In this document: positions 44,861 to 55,659 of the stretch, piece after piece
Position numbering within the stretch: position 1 is the stretch's first letter
Layout: each line of letters opens with the position of its first letter
Source: Amorphophallus konjac
Taxonomy: Eukaryota; Streptophyta; Magnoliopsida; Alismatales; Araceae
DNA length: 64,000 nt
Reading direction: 5' to 3'
NCBI GenBank assembly: GCA_022559845.1
Contig: CM040126.1
Span: forward strand, 227,732,641 to 227,796,640
The notes under the pieces: generated by a model
What the model was told of the DNA's origin: nothing
Databases searched by the model: none
The model's input: the letters and a program-made list of their open reading frames with translations, nothing else
Translations under genes and position numbers: made by a program

Positions 44861-45412
44861 GAATTTCATGTGGGTGACTTTGTGATGGTAAGGACGGAGA
44901 GACTCTCCCCGGGAGCCATCTCCAAATTGAGGCCACGTGGGGCTGGTCCCTTCCCGGTCCTGAGACGCATTGGTGCAAATGTCTTTGAGTTAGATCTCCC
45001 TGAGGAGTATGGAATAAGTCCCACATTCAATGTTGCCGAGCTAGTGCCATATAAGGGACCCACGGTGGTACCTAGTGAGGAGATTGAGCCTACTTCTTCC
45101 CTTGAGAGAGCACCCACCCGTGAGGAGAGACCACCAGCCAAGAGAGCCCAGCGTGAACAAATTGAACAAATATTGGATGAACAAGTCACTACCACTCGGA
45201 GCAAGGTATACGAGCGCTATCTCGGCAGGTGGATGGATCGGTCTCGTTCGGAAGACTTGAGGGCAGTACCACTTCTACACCGCCAAGGAGGGAAGGACAC
45301 TTACTCGACGGAGTCGAGTTCTCCGCACCCCGGGAGTATGATGGGGACATCACCTCCCATGCCCACGTTCACAGCTCGTCTCCTCGCCCCGGTTGCATCC
45401 GGCATGGTCTAA
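44861..45412 (+). pseudogene. Integrase C-terminal tail retained in element E
   Basis: Same frame as the preceding ORF, after a single TAA (44858-44860). Encodes VGDFVMVRTERLSPGAISKL, a GPFPVLRRIG block and GISPTFNVAELVPY, matching the 'GDlVmV...kL.pR.aGPf.vlkriG.Na..leLP...gisptFNVadL.pY' C-terminal domain of Ty3/gypsy integrases. The zinc-binding and DDE core that should precede it are missing. The frame ends at 45412, inside the 3' LTR, so the last codons use LTR sequence. It may bind DNA or target integration, or may be only a leftover. Confidence 0.8.
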
Positions 45413-47694
45413 TCATTTAATTTTGAGTCCTATGTAATTTTTATTTAAATCATTTGATGTATTTTCCCTTTTATTTGAGTCATGTTCCTAGGTCTTGTGT
45501 TCATTTCCCTAAGTTTGAGTGTCATTAGGTTGTCTAGTTAGCTATTGGGCCCAATTCATTGGGCTTGGCCCAAGGGCTCTCCCCTACCCCCTCGGTTATT
45601 TGTCATTGAGTCAATTGTCAGGGACTTTTGTAGAAATGTGGGTTGCCTATATATAGGACCCCATGCTCCTCATTTTGAAGTAATGAATCAACCAATGAAA
45701 AAAATGCCATTTGAGAGTCCAAAGCTTAGTTTAGTGGAGTGATTCCAACATTTTTTGGGTGAGAAACCCTAGGGGAGAGATTCCCCACCCTTCCCTCTCT
45801 TAATCCCTCTTTTTCACTCCATTTTCTCTCTCCTCAACACCCAATTTCGAATTTTCTTCTCTCTCCTCCCTTCCCAACCACCTCAACCCCCACCTACCAT
45901 CATTAAAGCCCTCCACTTCCCCATGGCCTCCATTACTCCACCCCCCTAGTCCCAAGGAGATCCCTCACCATTCCAACACCATCTTCCACATTCCAACACC
46001 ACTTTCTCCATTCCAACACAATCAACCCCTTCCCCACACAACCCCACAACTTCCAATGCCATTTCAAATTTGAAATCCACCCTTCCCTCCACTCACTTGT
46101 GCCCCCCCTCACCTTCTCCCCTCACCCACCTTCCCAAATTCGTAGCTCCTCCTCCCACCACCTGTTAGACCCCCTTCCAGACCCCATTCTTCCCTTCCCC
46201 CACCTTAGAACACCCCCTCCTAGACCCCCTCACAGCCCGGGCTTTCACCACACTCATCCACCCCCATTTCCTCTCCCATATACCCCATTCCCCCCCATCA
46301 CCATCAACCTACAGCTCTCAACTGAAGATCTACAGCAGACCAGCAACTTGCAGCGGCTACCACGACCTCCTCCGGATGAGTTTGAAGACCGAAGATCCAT
46401 CGTTGGAAGCGTCTTCCAGTCGCCTTCGCAACCGAAGTGGTTTCGTCTTCTTCTGATCTCCGAGTCGTCCAAGAGGTCCATTCTCCCACAGCTGCACGGT
46501 TCTGTCTCGGCTGAGGACCTGAGCCGGATTAGAAGCTCTGCCAAGACCAGCCCCGAAGGAATCAGTCCTCAAGTCCTTCCTCAAAGATCTTCATCGGCCT
46601 GTCTACTTTCATAATCAAGAAGCAGAAGCCCATTCAGCATCCGAGAACAGAAGTTACCAATTTTCTTCCACAGTCTCACGGCTCTTCCTTCCCCAGTCTG
46701 CATCGACACCTCCTCACTCTTCTAGCTCCACAGATCGTATCCTTTCTCTTCTGGCATCCCCGTTTATTTTTCTGCAAAGAGGACTCACCCATGGTTCTAA
46801 CGGCACTGACGGTATCAAATTTGGAGTTCAGGAGCGGCCAGGACAGCCTCTGCATCCTACTGTTGGTGACCTGCCCCTGCTAGTCCAAGAAACAGAGGCC
46901 CTGTTCAATCTTCTGCCCCGACCTGCAGTGACTCCAGAAGAAATTACAAAAATTCTGAGGCATTCCCCTTCCTGTTACGAAGATTTCGCCGCTAGTTTCG
47001 CCATCAGAAAAATTCCTAAGCAAGATCTACAATAGCAACACCGACCCTCTGTCCTGGTTCGCAGACAGCAGGCAGATTCGGCGTCCACCCTTGTTCCTCG
47101 TTCTTTGCTCTGGTTTCCCCACCCCGCTTGTCCGGCTGAAGGCCCCTCCCTGCGTGGAGGTAGTATTGGTGTAATATCATTAACCCCCACCCCAAGTTCC
47201 CCCTCCTGCGAGAGGTGTAGTGGTGTACTTTGTTTGGGCAGGTCAAGCGACACCGCCGCGGTGTGTGGGGATCCACTCGCCTCCCCGCTCGCCCTCATCT
47301 CCGACCGGGACCGGTTTCTTCAAACTGGTCGAGTAAGTGCTCAAACCTTCACTCCACTTAGTGCTTGTCTTTCAATATTAGTTCTTAATTCCGCTGGTTA
47401 TGCGAGTGAGAGCCCGATCCTCAAGCCCCGTTGTCTTGAGTGATCACCGTGGGAAGAGTGCAACCGGTGCCTTCGGCACTTCGTCGGCCCCGTGGAATTG
47501 GGCATCCTCACCCATTGGGAATCAAACCTTGGCCTTGCTGGCCCTCTACCAGCAAGGGCCCAACCCCTCAACCTCACCTTGGCATTGCCAAGTTACCCCG
47601 GGCTTGGGTGAGCGACGATAGAGCGGTGGCCCAATTCGGCCCATTTGAATGCGATTGTGCTTGCTTGCATTAAGTCCGAGGTCGTTTCACATCA
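45339..47694 (+). repeat. 3' LTR of element E
   Basis: 2356 bp, near-identical repeat of 40513-42867, preceded by the tract CCCCGGGAGTA and followed by the duplication GATAT. The TATA box is at 45648-45655. Confidence 0.92.
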
Positions 47695-47699
47695 GATAT

Positions 47700-48654
47700 A
47701 TATTAGAACTAAGCATGCTATATTTTAAGGCCGTAAAACTAGCGTAACAGGATATGTTCGAATTCCGTAAAATCAGTGTAACCGGCTATGTATAACATCG
47801 GTGTAGCAGTCTATACATATAGACTATGAAATGTCAGTGTAACATGCTAACATGCTATATTTGATCTACGTAAAACATGTTGTATCACGTGGAGATGGAA
47901 CTAGTACTACTCATGCAGGGTACCCTATATTAGCTACAGTTGGGCTAGATCTTGAGAACACCCACCTTTTTGGAGTGATACACGTGGTACATGTGGTAAG
48001 AATAAAGAAATCCAGCCCTTCTCAGCAAAGCTATAGAGAATAATAATAAGGGAAGCCACACGGTCTCCGCCGCAAAGCTTCAGCAGCAGGACGTAGAATG
48101 TAGGAAGAAGATGCCCTTCACGTCTTCCAAAGAAAAGGAATGGAGATATTCCCTTCTGCAGGCAGCAAGATGACGACAGTAGCTTTTGCCTGTGCTACGG
48201 AGGGAATAGTTATAGGGAAATTCGGTTGCCAATGCAAAAGCCTTGGTTTATTGCCTTGCGGGTCCGGTTGAGGGAACAAGATCCAACAACCTTGCTGTCC
48301 ATGGCCAGAGAATGGTGCATTGACAGCTAAATAAAGTTGTTCTCTCAACCACTTCTAGGAGAAGGACAGAAGGACAGCCTGTCCCTTAGGGGAATGGCAC
48401 CCTAGAGAGGGGCGTCCATTAATCTGTGCCCTTGTACAGGGGCGCCCTTTATCTTGGTCCCCCTTGCATGTGGAATTGGCGCCCTTACATTAGGGCACCC
48501 ATTCCTAGATGGGTCTTAATATATATATATATATATATATATATAGTGGCTGGTGGCCCCTGAAGGGAATTAGCGCCCTTGTATGGGGGCTCAAATTCTG
48601 TAAATGGGGCCCTGGTACAGGGCGCCCATTCCCTTTGTGTTGGAAAAGTAAAAA
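47700..48654 (-). repeat. 3' LTR of element B, part 2
   Basis: LTR-B resumes after element E. 47700-48390 has no gene; the word GTAAAA(C/T)...GTGTAAC recurs. From 48393 to 48631 about five more GGCGCC cassettes continue the array of part 1. A (TA)n run lies at 48519-48545. The LTR is cut at 48654 by the gag-only element. Confidence 0.55.
48393..48631. repeat. GGCGCC cassette array, right part, with (TA)n microsatellite
   Basis: Cassettes such as AATTGGCGCCCTTACATTAG followed by GGCACCCATT, and AAATGGGGCCCTGGTACAGG followed by GCGCCCATT. They have the same 29-30-nt layout as 39543-40455. A pure TA run (48519-48545) separates two of them. Confidence 0.8.
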
Positions 48655-51269
48655 TGTAACGACCCAGGAGATCCAGATACCGATAACCTGATATCATCGA
48701 GTTACCGATACTAAGAGTTCGGGGAAGTCACCCAAGAGGCTGATGAGGCCCCGTAAGGGTTAGTGAGTGTTTGTCGAGGGGATGCATAACGAATAGAAAT
48801 TACACGCTCTATATTAATTAAAGCATTCATTTGAACTTTAAACGGAAGTAATTACATATATCAGAGTGGTAAATTTATACAAGTAGTCTAGATCCATATT
48901 TCACAAGTCCCACACTGTACAATGGTCAAAAATAAATAACTACACGGGACATATCCCGGCCAAAAGGAAAAAAAGATAGACTGACTATTAACCGACCACT
49001 GACAGACCACTGCTGGCTCTATGACTTTTCACCAAAAGCATGAGAGAATCATGCATCCGGTTGCTCCACCTCACCTGAAAAAGGAAGGGGTGAGTCTCAC
49101 AATAGAGACTCAGTAGAGTTCACAGGGATCCCTAACTCACAACTAACTAAAGGAAAGCGGTAAAGCATGCATTGGCATAAATAAGTGACAATTTAATAAA
49201 GCTGTGAAACTAACTAAGCAGCTTATAAACAACTAACAAATATGCCAATTTAATCTAAATAAATGCGAGTACTCAAAATCTACCAATAGAATAACAACTC
49301 AATCATTCCCAAGTGACAAGAGAGAGAACGAGAGGAGATCCACTAGAAGAAGAAATCGGATGCGTCCACTGACGGCTTACACTGCGTCTCAAGCATCTAC
49401 TCAAGCCTGATCATAGCAAGCGAGACGCGTAACAGTACCAGAAACAAGTAACTAGTTAGAGTAACACTCGTTAGTGTCAGTCCAAGCCTCTGACCATGTG
49501 TGCATACACTGGCTCGTGCCTAGAGCCAGGCCTCTAGCAAGTATTCCCATCCGTACGACGCTACGGTTGGACTGTGGCCTACGGAACTAGCTTAAAAACC
49601 ATGAATTGGGATACCCCGCCACCTCTTCCAGGTGGGATCAACACTAAAAGTCGTCGGGCTACGACTGGTGGTTCCATCACTAGGAAAAAGAATATAATTC
49701 TATTGGGATCTAAAAACATGCCATAATTTATTATAACAGTTAAACATGGCAATTATTCAATACTTAACTACATAAATAATTGAATAAGCTAAAATGGCAA
49801 TTATGCAGTGCAGAACGCATAATTAATTGAACTTGATTGAATTAAAATGCTGCAAGAGATGGCGATTGAATGAAAACCGCCCCAGTCTATAAAATAACGT
49901 ACACATGGCGAAAATGCGATATTAAATGCATAATTAAATGAACACGCATAATTTGCAGAGCAAGCGATTGAACTAGAGCCACTATGGTTTTAAGAGGACG
50001 AATAATGAACCGCTACGTGTTGTTAAACAGACTAGCCGTGAAATTTCTACCGTCATTCAAATTTAAAATATTTACGCGGTCGAGATGCCAGCTGCTCGGG
50101 TCAATAGGCGATTTAAAGCGGACCTCTATAAAATCTAAAATAATTTAAACGTAGTCCTTACTGGAGAACCGGATCCACGGGAATCATAATCGGATCCCTT
50201 CCTGGTCGACTCAAATCGACGGGAATTATAATTTTTAACCTGTTCCCTGCCATTCCACCATCATAATATACAATTTATCATCTATGAACTCAGCAACGAT
50301 GGGCATGCTCTTAAAACATAAAGACGACGGGCATGCTTTTAAAACATAAGGACGATGGGCATGCTTTTAGGACTGATCTAATGGGCTACGGCATTGATCC
50401 CCCTACCTCAATCGTGCCGAAAGCTCCTTTCCGACCGCATATAAGCCGAGGGATGCACCGCGGCTCGCCCTTTCCTAGCCATCTCTCCACTCCACGGTTC
50501 GTCTCGGGTTGATGCCACGGCGTTCCTCGCATCATGGGGAAGCTTTCGTTGCTCCAAGTGAAGCCAGAAGACCATCCCCCCGCCGGATCAAGGGCGAGGA
50601 TGCCGATTCCGTCGTGAGAAGGGGAGATAGGGCCGCCGTCTTCCACCGCGGGTTCGCGCCCTCCACGTTGGGGGTGGCTCCGATGATGGCGCCGTCACAT
50701 TCTACTCCTTGCAGGTTCGTCAATATAGCTCCGGCTCTTCCGCCAAGGCCGTCGGGGCATCGACGCGTCGAGAAGAGAGAAAGAGGGAGAGAGGAGGTCA
50801 CCGTCTTCCGCTGCGGGTTCGGCTCCGACGAGGGGGGCCACCGCGGTGGTCCACGCCGGCGAGGTTCCGGCAGAGAACGCCTCCGCCACCTTAGGTTGCC
50901 GCGCACCGAGAGGACGAGGAAGGGGGGCGAGAGGTCACCGTTCGCGCGGGTCTGCCTGCGGGTGTCGCCTCCCGCGGGTTTGAAATGGGGGGGGGGGCGA
51001 ATCAGGAAAGTTGGAGAGCGAGAGAACTCACGATTCTCTCCTCTCAGGAAAACCCTTGCGATCTATTTTTTTTTCAAAAAAACCCTCAAATTGCTAGAAA
51101 CCCCTAAGTTAAGCGAAATTATACATATGCCCCTTTTAATTTTGAAAAGGCTTATATATATACATAAAGCCCAATTAACTAGTCCCAATAAACCCCAAAA
51201 AACTCCTAAATTCATGGAATTAATTCTATTTTAATACTGGTAAAGATCCGTTAAAGAATGGGTCTCATA
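48655..51269 (-). repeat. 3' LTR of the gag-only element
   Basis: 2615 bp. Ends against the tract GAGGGAGGGAC (minus strand, 51270-51280). GC-rich leader at 50500-51000 with Arg/Gly-rich shadow frames; minus-strand TATATATAAG at 51151-51160. Confidence 0.88.
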
Positions 51270-51299
51270 GTCCCTCCCTCCTAATAAAACAAGGAGCGA

Positions 51300-52590
51300 A
51301 CTGAAAGAAATCATATTCTTCAGAAAGAAATGAATGAGAAACACTTGAATCAAACAAAACACGAGCTGCATGGCCATAAATCATAATCGTACCTTCAACA
51401 AGATGAGACACAACAGCTTCAGCACGAGTGATATGAGAGACCTTCCCTTTTTACCTCGTGCCCGCTGCGATAGATTGCTGGGAAGAAGACACTGAAGCTT
51501 GAGGATAATATTGCTGAGGTTCAGGTGGTGGAGGAGGTCTGAATTGAGACGGCTGCGGTTGAGAAAATTGAGAAAACTGCACCAGTTTCGGCCTCTAAGG
51601 ACAATCTCGCCCCACATGCCCCAGTTGATCACAACAGAAACAAATCACTGGCATCGAACACAGCTTGCTCGGATGATAACCACCACACCTCGGACACGGT
51701 CTCGGCTGACTAGCCACTGATCCCTGACGCTGGAAAGAAGGTGCTGATTACTGCTGCTCAGGATCAGAAGAGGCTTGCTGGTCATACCACTTCTTAGACT
51801 TCTTGAACTTGGGTTCGGAAGAAGAAATGCCATTGGCAGCAGGTATAGTAGATGGAACGCCTACCACAGATGGCTGACTGAACTGTTGATGCCGCACACT
51901 CGGCTGGACTGAGTAAACTGGAAGACGCCCTTGAGATCTTGCCATGTCAAGCTCTAAAGCCGCAGCTACCTGATACACTGCGTCCATTTCTACTACCCTG
52001 GTCGCAATCAAAGGCTGCCTGAATTATGGTTTCAATCCACGTAGAAAATGCTCGGTCTTTAAGCTTTAATCAGCAAAAATGTGGGTCGCATACCGACCCA
52101 ATTTCATAAACTTCTTTCAATATTCCAACACAGTCATATTACCTTGATCTAGCTCCATAAATTGATGCATCTTATCCATTCCGAGATAAGCTGGACTGAA
52201 AGTGCGCTCAAAGGTCGTAACAAACTCCCACCATGTGATCTGACGAAGCAGACTGGATCTGAAAGCAACCTCCCACTCCGTGGTCCACCACGTGAGTGCT
52301 GCACCCTGAACTTGAAATGTAGCCAGCATGACTTTTTCATCCTCCGTGCACTCCATAGAATGGAATACACGCTCGGTTGCATCAAGCCACACTCTAGCCT
52401 CATCAGGATCTGCCTGTCCTTCATAAGTCGGTGGGTGGAATAACAAAAATTCTTTTAATGCCCTGTCACGACCACCTGGAGGGAAATCGGCTTGAGGAGT
52501 AGGATCAGCTTGAATTGGCGCTGGCACATTAGCCGGAGGAGAAGTACCACTTCCTTCCCTCGGGACACGTGCCCTTTTATGAGGTGACAT
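51300..52590 (-). pseudogene. gag plus truncated protease of the gag-only element
   Basis: Starts at the ATG 52588-52590 (MSPHKRARVPREG). The capsid region contains FLLFHPPTYEGQADPDEARVW, AALTWWTTEW and WWEFVTTFERTF, a standard chromovirus-type gypsy gag core. Stops interrupt the single frame at 52117 (TGA), two positions near 52065 and 52024 (TAA), 51748 (TAA) and after the knuckle. Two zinc knuckles follow: CPRCGGYHPSKLC and CFCCDQLGHVGRDC (about 51605-51680). In another frame, GTIMIYGHAARVLFDSSVSHSF is the start of a protease whose DSG reads DSS. The protease stops after about 35 residues and the purine tract follows, so no polymerase was ever present between these ends. Confidence 0.8.
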
Positions 52591-52723
52591 TTTGAACTAA
52601 ACGGAAACACAAAAATAATAGAAAACCATAAGTCATCACGGAAAACAACCTAAGCCAGCAGTAGACTCACATGGACTTGTTCTGGACTAATGCAATTCCA
52701 ATTCCTTATACAAATCCTCAACA

Positions 52724-52738
52724 CCACTCTAATACCAA
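52724..52738 (-). other. Primer-binding site of the gag-only element (mutated tRNA-iMet type)
   Basis: The minus strand reads TTGGTATTAGAGTGG, differing from TTGGTATCAGAGCGG by C-to-T changes, next to the LTR at 52740. Confidence 0.8.
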
Positions 52739-52739
52739 C

Positions 52740-55400
52740 TGTGACGACCCAAGAGATCCGGATACCGATAACCCGATATCATCGAGTTACCGATACCAAG
52801 AGCTTGGGGAAGCCACCCAAGAGGCTGATGAGGCCCCGTAAGGGTTAGTGAGTGTTTGTCGAGGGGATGCATAACAAATAGAAAATTACACGCGCTATAT
52901 TAATTAAAGCATTCATTTGAACTTTAAACGGAAGCAATTACATATATCAGAGTGGTAAATTTATACAAGTAGTCTAATCCATATTTCACAAGTCCCACAC
53001 TGTACAATGGTCAAAAATAAATAACTACACGGGGCATACCCCGGCCAAAAGGAAAAAAATACAGACTGACTACTAACCGACCACTGACAGACCACTGTTG
53101 GCTCTAAGACTTTTCGCCAAAGCACGAGAGAATCCTACAGTCGGTTGCTCTGCCTCACCTAAAAAAGGAAGGGGTGAGTCTCACAACAGAGACTCAGTAG
53201 AGTTCACAGGGATCCCTAACTCGCAACTAACTAAAGGAAAGCGGTAAAGCATGCATTGACATAAATAAATGACAATTTAATAAAGCTGTAAAACTAACTA
53301 AAGAGCTTATAAATAGCTAACTAATATGCCAATTTAATCTAAATAAATGTGAGTACTCTAAATCTACCAATAGAATAACAACTCAATCATTCCCAAGTGA
53401 CAAGAGAGAGGACGAGAGGAGATCCACCAGAAGAAGAAATCAGATGCGTCCATTGACGGCTTACACTGCGTCTAAAGCATCTACGCAGGCCTGATTATAG
53501 CAAGCGAGACGCGTAACAGTTCCAGAAACAAGTAACTAGTCAGAGTAACACTCGTCAGTGTCAGTCCAAGTCTCTGACCACGTGTGCACACACTGGCTGG
53601 TGCCTAGAGCCAGGCCTCTAGCTACTATTCTTTTCCGTAGGACGCTACGATTGGACTGGGGCCCACGGAACTAGCTTACAAATCTTGAACTGGGATACCC
53701 AGCCACCTCTCCCGGGTGGGATCAACACTAAAAGTCGTCGGGCTACGACTGGTGGTTCCATCACTAGGAAAGAGAATATAATTCTATTGGGATCTAAAAA
53801 CATGCCATAATTTATTATAACAGTTAAACATGGCAATTATTCAATAAATAATTGCATAAATAATTGAATATGCTAAAATGGTAATTATGTAGTGCAGAAC
53901 ACATAATTAATTGAACTTGATTGAATTAAAATGTTGCAAGAGAGGGCGGTTGAATGAAAACCGCCCCAGTCTATACAATAACCTACACATGGCGAAAATG
54001 CCTTATTAAATGCATAATTAAACGAACACGCATAATTTGCAGAGCAAGCGGTTGAACTAGAGCCGCTATGGTTTTAGGCAGTCGAACAATGAACTGCTGC
54101 ATGTTGTTAAACAGATTAGCCGTGAAATTTCTACCGTCATTCAAATTTAAAATATTTACGCGGTCAAGATGCCAGCCGCTCGGGTTAATAGACGGTTTAA
54201 GGCGGACCTTTATAAAATCTAAAATAATTTAAACGTAGTCCTTACCAGAGAATCGGATCCACGGGAATCATAACCGGATCCCTTCCGATCGACTCAAATC
54301 GACGGGAATTATAATTGTTAACCTGTTCCCTGCCATTCCACCATCATAATATACAATTTATCATCTATGAACTCAGCAACGATGGGAATGCTCTTAAAAC
54401 TTAAAGACAATGGGCATGCTGTTAAAACATAAAGACGATGGGCGTGCTGTTAAAACATAAAGACGATGGCATGCTTTTAAAACATAAGGATGATGTGCAT
54501 GCTTTTAGTACTGATCTAATGGGCTAGGGCATCGATCCACCTACCTCAATCGTGCCGAAAGCTCCTTTCCCACCGTATGCAAGCCGAGGGACGCGTCGCG
54601 GCTCACCCTTTCCCGGTCGTCTCTCCACTCCATGGTTCATCCCGGGTTGATGCCACGGCGTTCCTCGCGTCGTGGGGATGCTCCCGTCGCTCCAAGTGAA
54701 GCTAGAAGACCATCCCCCACCGGATCTAGGGCAAGGATGCCGATTCCGTCATGAGAAGGGGAGATAGGGCCACCGTCTTCCACCGCGGGTTCGCGCCCTC
54801 CACGCCGGGGGCGGCTCCGACGATGGCGCCGCCGCATTCTACTCCTTGCAGGTTCGTCGACAGAGCTCCGGCTCTTCCGCTAAGGCCGTCGGGGCGTCAG
54901 CGCGTCGAGAAGAGAGAAAGAGGGAGAGAGGAGGTCGCCGTCTTCCGCCGTGCGTTCGGCTCCGACAAGGGGGGCCGCCGCGGTGGTCCACGCCAGTGAG
55001 GCTCCGGCGGCAAGTGCCTCCACCACCTTGGGTTGCCGCGCATCGAGAGGACAAGGAAGGGGGCGAGAGGTAGCCATTCGCGCGGGTCATCCTACGTGTT
55101 TCGCCGCCCGCGGGTTCGAAAGGGGGGAGCGAATCAGGAAAGTGGGGAGAGAGAGAGAATTCACGGTTCACTCCTCTCAGGAAAACCCGTGCGATCTATT
55201 TTTTTCAAAAAAACCCACAAATTGCTAGAAACTCCTAAGTTAAGTGAAATTATACATGTGCCCCTTTTATTTCGAAAAAGCTTATATATATACACAAAGC
55301 CCAATTAACTAGGCCCAATAAACCCCCAAAAAACTCCTAAATTCACGAAATTAATTCTATTTTAATACTGGTAAAGATCCATTAAAGAACGGGTCTCACA
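52740..55400 (-). repeat. 5' LTR of the gag-only element
   Basis: 2661 bp, diverged repeat of 48655-51269. The minus-strand promoter candidate is at 55281-55290, followed by a CpG-rich transcribed leader (54600-55170) whose frames are broken differently in the two copies and show no domain. Confidence 0.88.
55281..55290 (-). promoter_or_regulatory. Putative TATA box of the gag-only element
   Basis: TATATATAAG on the minus strand in the 5' LTR, same place as 51151-51160 in the other copy, upstream of the GC-rich leader. Confidence 0.55.
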
Positions 55401-55405
55401 AAAAA

Positions 55406-55592
55406 CCCCTATACGTGTTATCCATGTGTTGGTATTTAAGTGATGTCAGACCTCTTAAATGTATGTATATTTATATAGTGGCCCTCATAAGGTATATTTC
55501 TTTTTATAAGGCCTTTATGTGGAATTATCTATTTAGGAAAAGTTCAATTTCTAGATTATTTTTATCCAGGGTGCTACACCCTCTCCCACTAA
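55406..55592 (-). repeat. 3' LTR of element B, part 3, with polypurine tract
   Basis: LTR-B resumes and ends ...GGGTGCTACA at 55578. The minus strand reads AGTGGGAGAGGG (55579-55590) immediately before TGTAGCACCC, a clear polypurine tract. This defines the start of B's 3' LTR in element orientation. Confidence 0.75.
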
Positions 55593-55659
55593 AAGAAATT
55601 TGGTCCCCAAATTCAATTGCATATACGGAGATATGGACGGTGCGGAGCACTTACATGCT

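Larger units (their letters stand above)
40508..47699 (+). mobile_element. Element E: non-autonomous gypsy-derived LTR element, TSD GATAT
   Basis: LTRs 40513-42867 (2355 bp) and 45339-47694 (2356 bp), TGATGGGG...CACATCA, flanked by GATAT at 40508-40512 and 47695-47699. A primer site follows the left LTR and CCCCGGGAGTA precedes the right one. The 2.5-kb interior has one frame: a retropepsin-like unknown protein joined to an integrase C-terminal tail. No reverse transcriptase, RNase H or integrase catalytic core. The two LTRs differ by scattered single bases, so the insertion is recent. It sits within the LTR of element B. Confidence 0.92.
48650..55405 (-). mobile_element. Gag-only LTR element (TR-GAG type), TSD AAAAA
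   Basis: LTRs 48655-51269 (2615 bp) and 52740-55400 (2661 bp), TGT(A/G)ACGACCC...GGGTCTCA(T/C)A, flanked by AAAAA (48650-48654, 55401-55405). The minus-strand primer site TTGGTATTAGAGTGG and the tract AGGAGGGAGGGAC orient it on the minus strand. The 1470-bp interior encodes gag and the first part of a protease only. Long LTRs around gag alone match the TR-GAG class of plant non-autonomous elements. Several LTR indels make it older than D and E. Confidence 0.88.

Noticed and set aside
50509..51234. 241-codon Arg/Gly-rich frame in the LTR of the gag-only element
   Set aside because: CpG-rich leader of the LTR; the frame is broken in the other LTR copy and has no recognisable domain.
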